From: Blasia pusilla
Lineage: Eukaryota > Marchantiophyta > Marchantiopsida > Blasiales
Length of the DNA: 64,000 bases
Reading direction: 5' to 3'
Assembly (NCBI GenBank): GCA_050084515.1
Contig: CM114271.1
Span: 51,708,001 to 51,772,000 of the forward strand
Both the position numbers and the translations under genes were made by a program. Shown piece by piece: positions 1 to 11,700 of this stretch. The notes beneath the pieces are model-generated. The model searched no databases. It was not told the origin of the DNA and worked only from the letters and a program-made list of their open reading frames with translations. The stretch's first letter is position 1; each line of letters begins with the position of its first letter.

Positions 1-19
1 AAAATCTATGCATTGTCAA

Positions 20-375
20 GCAGCAACGGAGTCGGAACTGGGAGAATCGGAGCTGCGGAGAGACGGGTACTTGGAGTTGGGGGAGCAGCGGACTAAGCGG
101 AGTTAGGGAGTGAGGAATTGTGACTCGAGCGAGTATGTGTGTTGGGCAAGTGTGCAGCGTCTCCGAGCAGCAATGGTGTCGGAACTGTCGGGTCCTTCGG
201 GGAGAATCAAAGTTGCGGGCCGTGCGGGGAGTCGGAGCCTTGGAGAGAGGAGCAGCGGACTGAGCGGAGTTGGGGAGAGAGCAACGGATCGAGCAGAGTT
301 GCGGACAGAATCAGAGCTACGGAGAGTGCGGGGAGTCGGAGTCGGGGAGAGAGCAGCGGAGTCGTAGAGAGGAGA
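20..375. repeat. GC-rich degenerate short repeats
   Basis: This stretch repeats, imperfectly, short units such as GAGCAGCGGACT-A/G-AGCGGAGTT (near 82 and near 250) and GGGAGTCGGAG. All six frames contain only low-complexity Arg/Ser/Gly or Pro/Leu peptides, so I do not call a gene. It could be a decayed minisatellite or the 5' part of a transcript cut by the window edge. Confidence 0.35.
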
Positions 376-539
376 GTGAGGAATGAGCTCGGGAGGGCTC
401 GGTCTGAGGGTACTACCCCATGGCCCCACACGCTTGTCACCCAGCCGTGTCGCCTCTACCTGCCCGTCTCGGGCTGCACCTCCTAAATCTTCACTTGAAG
501 CCGTTGGATTTGAGTCAAACGGCTGCAACCTTAGGAGAA

Positions 540-3440
540 AGAGCGACGGGCTAGGGTTTGAAATCCTTCCCCCAAATTTGACGATGACAATCTGCTATGC
601 CTTTGGAATTCTCATCCAACCATCAGCTGTCTCCTCCAATTCCCCCCCTTGACACGTAAGCCTAAAATTTTCCGGCCATCAAAATTCAAATTGGCTGTAT
701 TGTGGGATGCTCATTGCACGAAGCCATCGGTTTCTGCTGATTTCAGACAAACGGCGGCTATATTTCGACGACTCCCTGCCGAAATGGGGATACGTTCTGT
801 CATTCCTCTAGTGGCACCGTCACTTTCCACAATGGCCCTGTCACTCGCCGGAAACCTTGCCGGAACTTTGCTGACCCAAACGGAAAATTGCAAAAACTGC
901 CGCTAGCACTACTCGCGACCCCGAATTTGTGAAAACATTGGCGTGCCGACATGCCACGTGCAGCTCATTACGGATGTCGCCCCTTGACCTTTGAACTCTT
1001 ACTATGGTAATTAGTTTCAAGGGATAGATTTTCTCGTGGGTTTTCATAACGGATTCTCCCTCTTCCTACATATTTTCACGTTTTCCCGAGAGGCGTTTTC
1101 ATTTCGATAGATGATACTTGTTTTTAATTTATTTTAGTTATAAAAATATAATATAGATTATCCTATAATTTGATATTATTATTATATCATCAATTAAAAT
1201 TATTTAATTATTTAATTAATGAATGGTATTTTGGTGGAAGGGGGAAGAGTAGATATTGTTTAAATTTTTATGGAGTGGTGAATGAGAGTGGTGTATTATT
1301 TAAATTTTAATCGAGGAGCGACTTTTCAGAAAAGTGAAAATTTAATACTCTTTAAAGAAATAAGAAAATGAAAATTATATTTAAAATTTGAAATAAATTT
1401 CTAAATTATGAAAAATCATTTTTTGCGCAAATACGAACATACTAACTAGTCTCTATAATTAACGTCCACACTTGTATACAAGAGGGGGATTCTAGCCATC
1501 CCTATACTTCTCTCTTGCGGGAGAGAAATGAGTACTCCTCGTAAGGCCTCACAAAACTTGACTGTGGAGTAGAGCACCCATTTATGTATATAGGAGTTTC
1601 CACTATAGGGGTAGATACAACAAGCCACCATTGCTTAGTTATAGTCCCCTTGTCATATGTTTTGGGGATTAAAGAATGACCTTATGGCTAATGACAGATC
1701 TCAACTCTTTAATTCATCGGATGTATCTTGTGACATTAATTTCCACCCTTGGTTTTGAGTTCTTACGGATGAGTTTTGAACAACCCCAATATGTCAGTTC
1801 AAAGTGTGTTATAGCACTTTTCTTAAGACTATATATGAAAATTCACTGTGAAATTAAACTAGGTAGCTAGGGAGGTATCTCATTGGGTTACGAAACTTAT
1901 ATTGATCTCGAAGAAGGAAACTTCCTCTTAATTTGATAACTTTTTTCTAACAAGTTGTAAGAAATATATATGATTAAAGTAAGACCATATGCATGGCCCT
2001 TATTTTGATAAAAGGCTTCTTGAAAGGGGTACGTTTGAATCTCCCTACTTTTTTTGTCCTTCAACCCTTAAAATGTGATGTAGAGAATATGGTAGGGCGT
2101 AAAAGGATGGACAAGAATTAGTGAGGTGCCCTTGGAAAGGAGTAGAAAATTATTGGATACCACAAATTGGAGGAATATCATTGAAAGTATTGAAGATTAT
2201 CACTTTGTCGTGCTCGAAAGTGAAGGGGAAAATGAGACTATTGTGATGAAGAGTGGCTACCACAAGATAGAAAGATACATTGGAATTAGGGTTACAAATG
2301 CTATCTTGGCCAATAGGATCATAAAGTCAATAATTTTAAGTGTACATAAACAAACAACATACAACTTGAAGTTGATGGGTATGTCAAAGAGAATAGAATA
2401 CTAAATGAGGTGTTTTTATGTGAGAAAACAGAAAGTGACGAAATCACTGAAATCATTATAAAACTTAGAGATACAAAGTGGCCTAGTCCGTCCGTGCGCT
2501 CACACAAGAGCTTCGATGGAACTTGAACATGGAGATAACTCGACATACGAGAATGCGCTACCGCTGCGGCTCCCGACTATTTGACTACTCGGGAAAACTA
2601 GGGTTTTAACCTATTTTTCTTCATTTCTATTAATAGAAAAATTTAGATAAATCTAGTAATGCTACTCCTAAAACCACATACGTCATATTACTATGACTCC
2701 TTCGACATCTAAGTCGGAACCATCAATCTAGACTTCTCCTCATACAAGGGGGCCGATCAGATTAATGGTGCTTAGAGAAGTGGATGTTGAGAATCCAACA
2801 TTTTACAACATGAAGAATTTCTTGAGGAGGATATAGACATGAGTGACGTCCCTTGTGCAGTTGCGTCTCTTGTTACTTACACATGGTCGCAAACCTATTT
2901 ATTGAGGGGCAAACACCTCTATTTTAGCCAACATCTTCATCTACTCTAAGCTTCATACATCGAGATAGACATGCATATTGTACACCAAAGTCAAAAAGAT
3001 TGTAAGGAGCATACCATTGTTGAAGGAGTCATGTGTCACCTTCATCCTTGATGAACTCTACAACAAGAAAGTACTTGAGCTCTCCGAAGTTTCTCAACTC
3101 AAACTTTGCTGCAACGAAAATGTGGTCTTGTGTATCACGTGCTTATTGTTTTTAATTATAACTGCAAAATCAAATATCCTTCAACTCTTAGCAAATAGAG
3201 TGAAAAGCCTAAACTTCAAACATGAAATCCTAGGGTCTTTTGGAATATAGTGATCTTACCATACCAAGCTAGCTCTTACAGCTTTTGTGAGTCTAGAAAG
3301 AGCCTTTTTCAATTCATATACTCAAGAAGGATGAGCTCGGTGCTCATATCCATGGGGTTGGACTATGTAGACTTCCTTTTCAAAATTTTTATGGAGAAAT
3401 GCATTCTGGAAACACATATGAAGAATTTCCCAACCCTTGC
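540..3440. other. Gene-poor stretch
   Basis: I recognise no gene, RNA or intact mobile element here. The part from about 1080 to 1440 is very AT-rich. Open frames are short (under 95 codons) and match nothing I know. The region is probably old transposon debris and intergenic DNA. Confidence 0.4.
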
Positions 3441-3449
3441 TAATTTCCA

Positions 3450-4530
3450 ACATTACAACATTTTCATTGTCACTAGCTTGGTTACAAGAAAGAATGGCTC
3501 ATGAATAGTCCAAACCATATTAATATGCATATCCTTACTCACTAATTTTGCCTTGTACTTGGTGACACTACCATATAAATTACCCTTCTCCTTAAACATC
3601 CATCTACATCTAATTGCCTTCTTACCTTGTGGAATATCAACCAACTCCTAAACTGGTTGTTGTGAATTTTTCATCCACAACTTCAACCCACTTTGGATTC
3701 ATAATTTCCTCTTCAAGAGTACGTGGCTCAAGTGCCAACAAAGTCTATATGTGCAAGGTGAATAGCCAAGAAGCCATTTTGCACGAATGTCTACATGTGT
3801 TTGATGCTTTGAGTATGGAATTTGAATGAGGAGTACAATCCTCTCCTCCTTTGCATCTTGGAACATCTTATTTGATGGATTATTCCATTTCTTCCATCTA
3901 AAGTTTCACTTGATGGCATTGTTCTTGGTCAAAACCTTCCAAACCAAGGACTCCCAAACTTTTGAGGGTTGACAACCTCCCTTGTCCCCTATTAGTGTTG
4001 TTGGATGATGTTGATTCATAATCCTTTCTTCAATTATGAAGTGGCTTACTAGGCATGCTAACATTCATGATAGAATCTGATTTCTCATATCATGACATTA
4101 TTTCATCAAACACTAGATCTCTTGTGGTTGCAAAGTTTATGAGTGGAAGGATTGTAATATCTATATCCCTAAAATTTAAAATTACTTCGTAGCCCAAGAA
4201 GATTCATCTTTGAAATATGAACAAAGCATATACATATATCCAAATATCTTTAGGATTGAAAGATCAAGTGTGTGGAAAACTTTTATAGGTCTTTACTTAT
4301 GATAATATTGTGGATGTTTGATTTATCATATACACCACACATGCAATTATTTCTACCTAATCTATCTCATGCATATTCTTCTCATTCAATATAGTCTTTG
4401 CTGTTTCTACTATGTGTCAATTCTTCCTCTTTGTTACTCCATTCTACTTAAGAGTAGAATTCTAAGTGATTTGCCTTCTCATGTCATGTTGTTGTATGAA
4501 GGTGTCATACTCACCAAAGATTAACTCATT
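3450..4530 (-). mobile_element. Decayed Ty1/copia pol remnant (integrase to RT)
   Basis: Read on the minus strand, 3453-3644 encodes a peptide with GKKAIRCRWMFKEK, G(S)VTKYKAKLVSK and a degraded form of the following ETF-P-V/A-K-L block, which is the start of a Ty1/copia reverse transcriptase. Further upstream in sense, around 4430-4530, the minus strand gives GEYDTF, then RRQIT and NGVTK, which match the copia integrase stretch 'GGEF...RRQ-T...QNG-A-R-K'. The order integrase then RT is that of copia pol. Many stops and shifts show it is dead. I see no LTRs for it. Confidence 0.65.
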
Positions 4531-4615
4531 TGCTTGATATAATCTCAATTTCATAGTGCAACGCCTAGATTGTTACGTCTTTTGGATTGGAGTAAAATTT
4601 CCATGAAATGTATTC

Positions 4616-5625
4616 AATGGTGTCGCGACCCTTATGACCAAACGAGTGCCGAAGCGGAACATCGGAACATTAGCGGGCTCACGCTAAGATGGTTTGCGCG
4701 TTGGAGTGGTCTTGAAGAAGAGACAAGAGACGAGATGTAAGCGAGGCTCCGCGTTTCAGATGATATGGTCGCGATTGAGAAACCTAGACCAAATGGGAAC
4801 AAGACTTGAAAGGATTTGAGTCTAGGAAGTGGGTTGCCAAAGGAAGAATCCGGATTTGGAACGCCACTAGCGTTTGAGAGTTTCCGACTGTATTTATGGC
4901 CATAACTTTTAGCGCCAAGGTGCGTTTGGATCGAACAAGGGTGCGTTGGAAGACTTATGGAAAGACGGTTCAAACGCAGTAAAGATCTCTACAAACACAT
5001 AAGCAGCGGCTGAGAAACAACCTGGAAACGACTGTAAGTAGAGTCGGGTTGAGGGCCACAACGAAGGGCCCGACCCTCCTTCTCCAAAGGGGGGGGTTAT
5101 TGGAGAACCCCAGAAGTACTAGGAAGGGGGAAGGTCTTCGAGAGTGCTTGGAACTCGAACCCCACTTTGGGCGCCACAGGGCGGCTCAAGGGCTTGGAAC
5201 GGATCGAGAGTTTGGGGTTGGGTTGGAAAACCTGAACCAAGTCTATGGAGGCGATTTTAGACATCCCTCTTGGATTTCACCCCGAAACTCAATTACTTGG
5301 GTCTCAGTTTGGAACTCACATGAGGTCCGTTGAACAGTTGGGATCGCTAGGCGCGCAAGTGCCGTTTTAGGTTCTGGACTAATCAGGAAGTCTGTTCCAA
5401 GTCTTGAAGGACTTGCCATGTTTTGGGAACTAGGAAGTAAGGAAGGTTGAGCTTGATGAGACGCCGAGTTGAGAACTCGGTGGGTTGGAACGCTGATTGG
5501 CCCAGACCCGACTAACGAGAGTGCGTGTTTGTGTGCAGATTGGCAATGAGATCGTGTCCTATTGAACGTTCGCTTCCGCAACAATAAAGATTGATGTTCA
5601 AGGAGAGTAGGGGCGCGACAAATGG
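4616..5625. mobile_element. Solo LTR with 5-bp target-site duplication
   Basis: A 1000-bp sequence (4621-5620) starts TGTCGCGACC and ends GGGCGCGACA, so it has the TG...CA ends and short inverted termini of an LTR. It is flanked on both sides by AATGG (4616-4620 and 5621-5625), a perfect 5-bp target duplication. It has no coding capacity and no second LTR nearby, so it is a solo LTR left by LTR-LTR recombination. Its termini resemble the TGTCAC...GACA ends inferred for the gypsy family at 16-38 kb, but its interior does not obviously match. Orientation is not determined. Confidence 0.85.
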
Positions 5626-6035
5626 GGTCAATCTCAATAGGTTGAGGATGACCTCTTGAGGAGGAAGGTAAGTTGATTGGGAAAATTCCTACTTGGTTTA
5701 GGTCAATTCGGAGCTATTTTGGGAAGCTTACCATTTCAAGTAAGTTCCTTATTTTTGGTATTGGTTAACTTTAGTTTTTGGGAAGTTTTCCTTGATATGC
5801 TATTGTAGGTTAAGAAAGATGAGATGATCTATGTGCACAAGTAATCAAGGAGAGAATTTGGAGAAAGAGAGAGGGTATACCTTAAGGAGAGAGAGCTTGG
5901 AGAGCTTGTTTCTCTCACTCTCTCTCTCTTGCCCTTCCATGTATGAGTCAATGGAGCTACGAGTGTGACTAACTCAAGCCTCTTACCATGAGAGTCGGTT
6001 TGGTTTGACAATGAGACATTCGTGAAATGTTAGTG
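5626..6035 (+). mobile_element. LTR fragment of the gypsy family, sense orientation
   Basis: From the phrase GGTTGAGGATGACCTCTTGAG onward, this tracks the LTR body found at 18306-18816, 27891-28529 and 33817-34455 (there in reverse). Shared landmarks in the same order are the AGGTTGAGGATGACCTG block, TTTGGGAAG, a GA-rich tract with GGTATACCT, CTTGAGAGCT, and ACTCAAGCCTCTTACCATGAGAGT-GG-TTGGTTTGACA. It is strongly diverged. The solo LTR at 4621-5620 lies directly upstream of it. Confidence 0.6.
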
Positions 6036-6949
6036 CTTTCTGATTTCACATTTCTTTACAAAGACAAAATCTGAGGTTAGGGAGAGAATTTGAAGAGAGA
6101 GAGAGGGAGGGGGGAGGAGGGGAGCGGAAGATGTGCCACATATCATCTAAATTTCAATTTGGGACCATTTTCTCTATGCAACGACACATGGGGTTGCTGA
6201 TGAGAACATGAGCTTGAGGGTTTGCAATTTTTATGAGATACACGAAAACCCAAGGTGAAGCTATAAGTGCTCATACTCCAATATGGTAGGCAACTCAAGC
6301 ACAACTCACCCTTGATGCAGCACACGAGATCTTACTCTTGAGCACCATCCTCTTGCACATCCAATCTAAATATGTCACGAGGCATTGCATGTCTACATCA
6401 TCCAATGATTCTCCTACAAAGTCCATCCACTCCACAGGTCTCCATGGAAAATATTTAATAGCACTAGGGTACATCATGGTCTACTGTTGTTTACAGGACA
6501 CCGCCTCTAAACCATGCCCATGTGTCAAGCATGCACAAATAGGCCCAACACATACTCTAGTCTACAAGCATGGTCAAGCTATGAATCCACATTGTAATAA
6601 ATTGTTGGAAAGAATGCATTCCAATAATTTATAATACAAATTAATGTCATTTATGATTTCCATTGTGTAGAAAATATATCCCTATATGCATAGTTTAAAA
6701 AAAGTTCTCTATTGAAAAAAAGTCTTCTAATGTTGAGGTAATTAGATTCATCCAACTCGCTTTATAAATGGTAGATTGCACATCGTCTACTCTTTAGCGA
6801 AGTATACTCTAGCAAAGTATCAAGTCATGAGAGACGCTTGCGAGTGGGACAATATCGGATCGAATATAGTGCAAGAATGCAAAATGCAAATTTCTCAGAT
6901 GCCAGATGGAAAGAATAAAAACATATTACTCCGCATTAATGCTCTCCAT

Positions 6950-7060
6950 GTTACTACCCTCTGCTGTGTTACCATGCTACTACCCACCCTGCTGCCGTGT
7001 TACCACCCATGCTACCATCCATGCTACTACCCATGCTACCATCCACACCACATTACCACC
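6950..7060. repeat. CCATGCTAC minisatellite-like tract
   Basis: About nine near-copies of a 9-13 bp unit such as CCATGCTACCATC or CCATGCTACTAC follow each other, clearest at 7006-7045. The open frames across it simply translate the repeat. No gene is supported here. Confidence 0.6.
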
Positions 7061-7149
7061 CACTCTTTGTCACTACCCTTCGTCTTGTTTCTGTCCTCCA
7101 CCGAGTTACCATGCCATGTTTCTGCCCCCCCCATAAACATAGCATGATA

Positions 7150-8733
7150 CTTTTTCATGTTGGTGCTTTAACTAAATAAGATATACTAACACTAAGAGGA
7201 TTCGGAGTGCCCTTAGTATATTTTATTTGGTTAAAAAAATCTCAAATCAGGACTGCATACTTGCTTTTAAGTGGGTTAATATAGTCCAATCAAGCTGGCT
7301 GGAAATGTGGTGCACAAGACGGTTTCTGCAACAATGCGAATGACTTGATGGTGACAGATGTTCAGATATTTGAAGACCAGACTGCCACTCAGAGCCACAA
7401 CTTGATTAAATTATAGAGCATTTCAGTCCCTCGCGGACAAGGGAAAGGGAATTGGAGCAGCAATCACTTAGAAAGTCCATCTATGTTCACCTGGCTAAAC
7501 TGTGGAGTGGAGTTCACGACTGACACTCATCAACGAAGAAACATGCAAAATCCTCAACGACTTGTACACCATTCAGATTGAACACCTGAGCTGGATCCAT
7601 ACAGGGTTAAAAAGACAGCCAATTTCCTAAGTATGTATGCTACTCCCATTTCCCAGGGTAGCGCTAAATGTCTCCAAACAGCTCTGACGCTGTGTAACTT
7701 GACGTCCCAAGATTTGAACAAACCATCAATGCATATGTGAATATGTCAGAAACATGGAAAACAAGAGTCATTCAGCCTATATCACAAGCTCTAATGTGTT
7801 CGGATCCACAAAAACTACCACGCATTTCTTCTTCCAGTGCAAGATTGCAGGTGACATGAGCGTCACTGCTCCTCCCAGTAGGCATAGTCATAAGAATGAC
7901 TAGTTGTTGTGGCAGATCCGTAAGAAAAGTTCTTCAGTTGCTGGAGACCCCAAGGCACGACGTCCCTGGTATTACAATCCGCATAGGGAATCCAATTGAT
8001 GGAAACCCACCGAGCGAATGCTTCAGTTGCTGGAGACATAAGGCAGGTAGTTGCCTGGTGATAAAATCTGCCGCCAACCCAAACCCCGAGTAGAACATGA
8101 GCTTTGAGCGATCTAGCAGGATGCAATTTATAGATTTTACTGATTTGGAAACATACTGTTTCTACGCATTTGACACGTGGGTTTGCTTGGTCCAATGACT
8201 CCAAGAGCCGTTTAGAGAAGCTTACCACCAGAACGAGAAAGACAGGCCCTGTCCATAATAAAAGAGAAATCACCACCATCGACTACAGCAATGATGCCCA
8301 GCCGGTTGCCATCCATCAATGTTTTAGTGAAAGTCTGTCAAGCCATCTGACTTGCCAATATACAATTTCTTCAAGACAGGTGATTCACTGGATATAGAGA
8401 TGTCACATAATCAGAAAATTAATCGGACAATCACATGGACTAACTAAGAGTAAAACCCCTTGAATCCATGAGGAACAGAGATGAATTCATTACACTGAGA
8501 ACGTGGAGTATGTTTGTACTCATTTGACACTGGCGAACACAATATTTGCCAGTGAATTGATGCATAAACTAGCTAACCTCCCTTGGACCACATGCTGAGC
8601 TCATGGAGCCCAGTATGTTTAAAGAGCCTCCTCCTTACTGACCTAAATAGCCAGAACATAGAATCTCTGACTCAGTAGTTGCTGCTTGTACCTACTCGTG
8701 ATGATACTACTATATGTCAACACATTGACAGCT
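7150..8733. other. Region downstream of pyruvate kinase, no other gene recognised
   Basis: This lies 3' of the pyruvate kinase stop codon on the minus strand and probably includes its 3' untranslated region. A 138-codon minus-strand open frame at 7863-8279 has no domain I recognise. Nearby, a short phrase CTTCAGTTGCTGGAGAC occurs twice (about 7932 and 8020). I see no second gene. Confidence 0.4.
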
Positions 8734-11700
8734 TTATGAATGCACAGTGCGCACTTGAATGTGGTGTGTTGATGCAGAACGCCATATAGGTTGCCTCCCA
8801 CTTTGAACCAGTGCGACTTCCTCCCCATCTTTCACCATTCCTCTCTTCTGCACCACACAAGACATGAGCGAGTCTAGTAAGCATCTGAATGCCATTGAGA
8901 TTTCTTGACTAAAGGAACCATTTGGACTCTGTAAATTGTGTACCTGCAAAATTGAGAGGGCCTTTGTGAAAGTTTCTTCGGCATCGTCTGAGAAATTCAT
9001 ATGCAATGCTCGTACTCCTTGGTACAGTGCTAATCGTGACTGCACTTTCTTGCTGCAGAAATCAAACAATTTCTTTAATCTGGAGACTAATGAAAAGTGG
9101 AGCCAGTATCTAATTGCCAAAATTCATCATTTGATCTTTACCTATATGAGCAATGTGGTTAAAACTTCAACATAGCTACCTTCTAGCAACAGTCATGACT
9201 CCACTCTTCCCACATGCTCTAATCGAATAATTGCTTACTACTTGCAATATCTTCCTGAACATATTCTATACCAAACATATTTGTATTATGTCTGCCACAT
9301 GGCTTGCATTTGGTTCCAATCCCTTATGTTTGCAACAATTAAAGGAACTAAACTTGGCTATTTCTGGTTACCACTGTGATACAGAACAGCATTCACACAA
9401 ACGAGATTTGAATGCACCATTCTTTCCCAGTTTTCAGGCAGGGGAAGAAGAACAACTCACTCATTGGTGAATGCAAAAACAGTGCCAGTGGGACGGTAAT
9501 GGCTCAGGAGCATGGCCATGAAACCACTGCGGGTAAAAACCAGAATTGAAGTTCCCAAAGTATTTGACATCATTGTGGCATGGAAAGCAAACATTTCACT
9601 CATGTGATTCTGCAAAATCCATAAAATCAAATTAGGCCTTTCCACACTCTGGCGATGCCTGCAAAGGCAACTCTAAGCCACCTCTGCCAGAATGACAAGC
9701 AGGATACAATAACAGTCTTTGTCCTGATCCTTCCCTAGTGTACCATTTCTCTGTAAATATTTATCAACTCATGATCCAGCGTGGAAAGGAAGTCCTCCTC
9801 ACATTAAAATTTGGTGCAATAAAAGTGGTAATGGGATATTAGTGGCACTATAGCCTAATAGTCCTTTGTGCACTATTTCCACACTTTCCTAACAAGAACT
9901 TCTATCTGACCTTGTTCCAGTTGTGTTGCTAATGTTGGGTAGCTTGTACTGAGAACTGATTATCATCAGATACCTTAAAAGCTCGACCTAAATTAGCCGG
10001 TGGCTGTTCCTCTGGGAGTGTGGCTTCAGTCCGCAATGCTACTGTGTGCATCGTCTTCACAGCCTTCAAAGGGTATCTGCAGGAAATATCATTAGTTGAA
10101 AGGCATAAAACTGGATATCCATCACATGAATTTCCGTACTAAATAATTTCTGAAGTCCAATACGAATTGGAAATTAAAAGAGATGTGAGACTATCAGGCA
10201 TAGATCCTTAGATTCCATGAAGCAGAGAATCTTTTTATTTCACATATCCCTGCAATCAGAAGTCAGCATGACGGTACCTTACAGAATATGAGCACTACGA
10301 AAAACCAAATTCTCATGCATTTTCTTTTATGCTGAAGCTCTATGACCAGCACTTTCAAGAATTATGGTCACATTCTTATAGATTCCAGAGATTGGTGACT
10401 GATCACTTTTATGCAAGACAATGTATTGAATAGCACCACCCAAGCCTTTCAGCTTTTGTTACCCTAATCCAAAAGCAGGAAGTAAGATGTTCAACAAATC
10501 TATTTGATCTAGAGGCTTACTTTCCATGGGCAGTTTCACCAGAAAGCATGATGGCATCAGCACCCTCCCGCACAGCAATTGCAATATCTGACACTTCAGC
10601 TCGAGTTGGAGTGGGGTGGTTGATCATGCTTTCCAGCATATTTGTGGCAACAATCACTGGCTTCCCCATGCTCCGACATGTTCTGATAATTTCTCCCTGC
10701 AAAAATCTGTCAGAATCAGTACATCACCAATGCCACTTTATGCTATCATAAGAAAGTGTCTGTACCGCATTTAGTGGTCATTCAAGAGATGCACGGATGA
10801 AGCAGTTAGGGGGTAGAAGAATGCCAGTTCAATTGGATCTCATACAACTGACACACAAATTAGACGACCATGACTATGTCAAAGGCCAGATCAGTGACAA
10901 CCAGATATGAAAAGGAGATCTAATCCAATTGTTATAAACTTATTTTGGCCAACATGAAGGATGGATATTAATATAGATGAGTATACTTTGGGTATGTACC
11001 ATGCAGCATAGGATCATAGGGTAGTTTCAACTGCAAATGCACATCTTACTTGGAGCAATGGCACTTCCTCGACAGGCAGCTCAGCTCCTAGATCCCCTCG
11101 GGCAACCATAGCCTGGTCCAAAACTCATGGAAAAGAGATATTTCTTAGTCACTTCTAAACAGCCAGGACGGAATCCCAAAACAGAGGCTCAACTGGGAAA
11201 CAGATTTCCGCTGTCCACTGTACCGTAGGAGGGCAGTTAACATCAAAGCAAAGCTCTGATACTTGAAAGTGAATAACTTGAGATCCTTAAACAGGGCAAT
11301 GACCTCTGAAATCTCTTAACGGAGGTCATGTCACATCCATTCAAGAATCAATTACGAAAAGATTAGAGCCATGACCTACCTACAAAGATCACTCACCCCA
11401 TCTGAAGCTTCAAGAATAGACTGCAGGTTTGGGACTGAATCAGCACTTTCAATCTTCACAATGACATATATATCCGCATTTTGTGCTGTTCACAGTAACA
11501 GCCAATAATCTTTGATTTTGCATTTTGACAGGATAAATTCACAAAAGTATGCCCAAAGACACGATCAAGAAGAAGGTACAGATCAACAGAAAACTTCAAA
11601 AACACACAGGATTGATTTTCAAATCCTTCATACTTTTACAAAGCATAATGAATGATGAAAGACAGCATCTAACATGATGGAAAGGCATTGACTTGGCCAT

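Noticed and set aside
6950-7060. CRISPR-like array
   Set aside because: Repeat units are 9-13 bp without unique spacers and the DNA is eukaryotic; it is a minisatellite.
7863-8279. 138-codon minus-strand open frame downstream of pyruvate kinase
   Set aside because: No family resemblance, no clear exon borders; likely in or near the 3' untranslated region.
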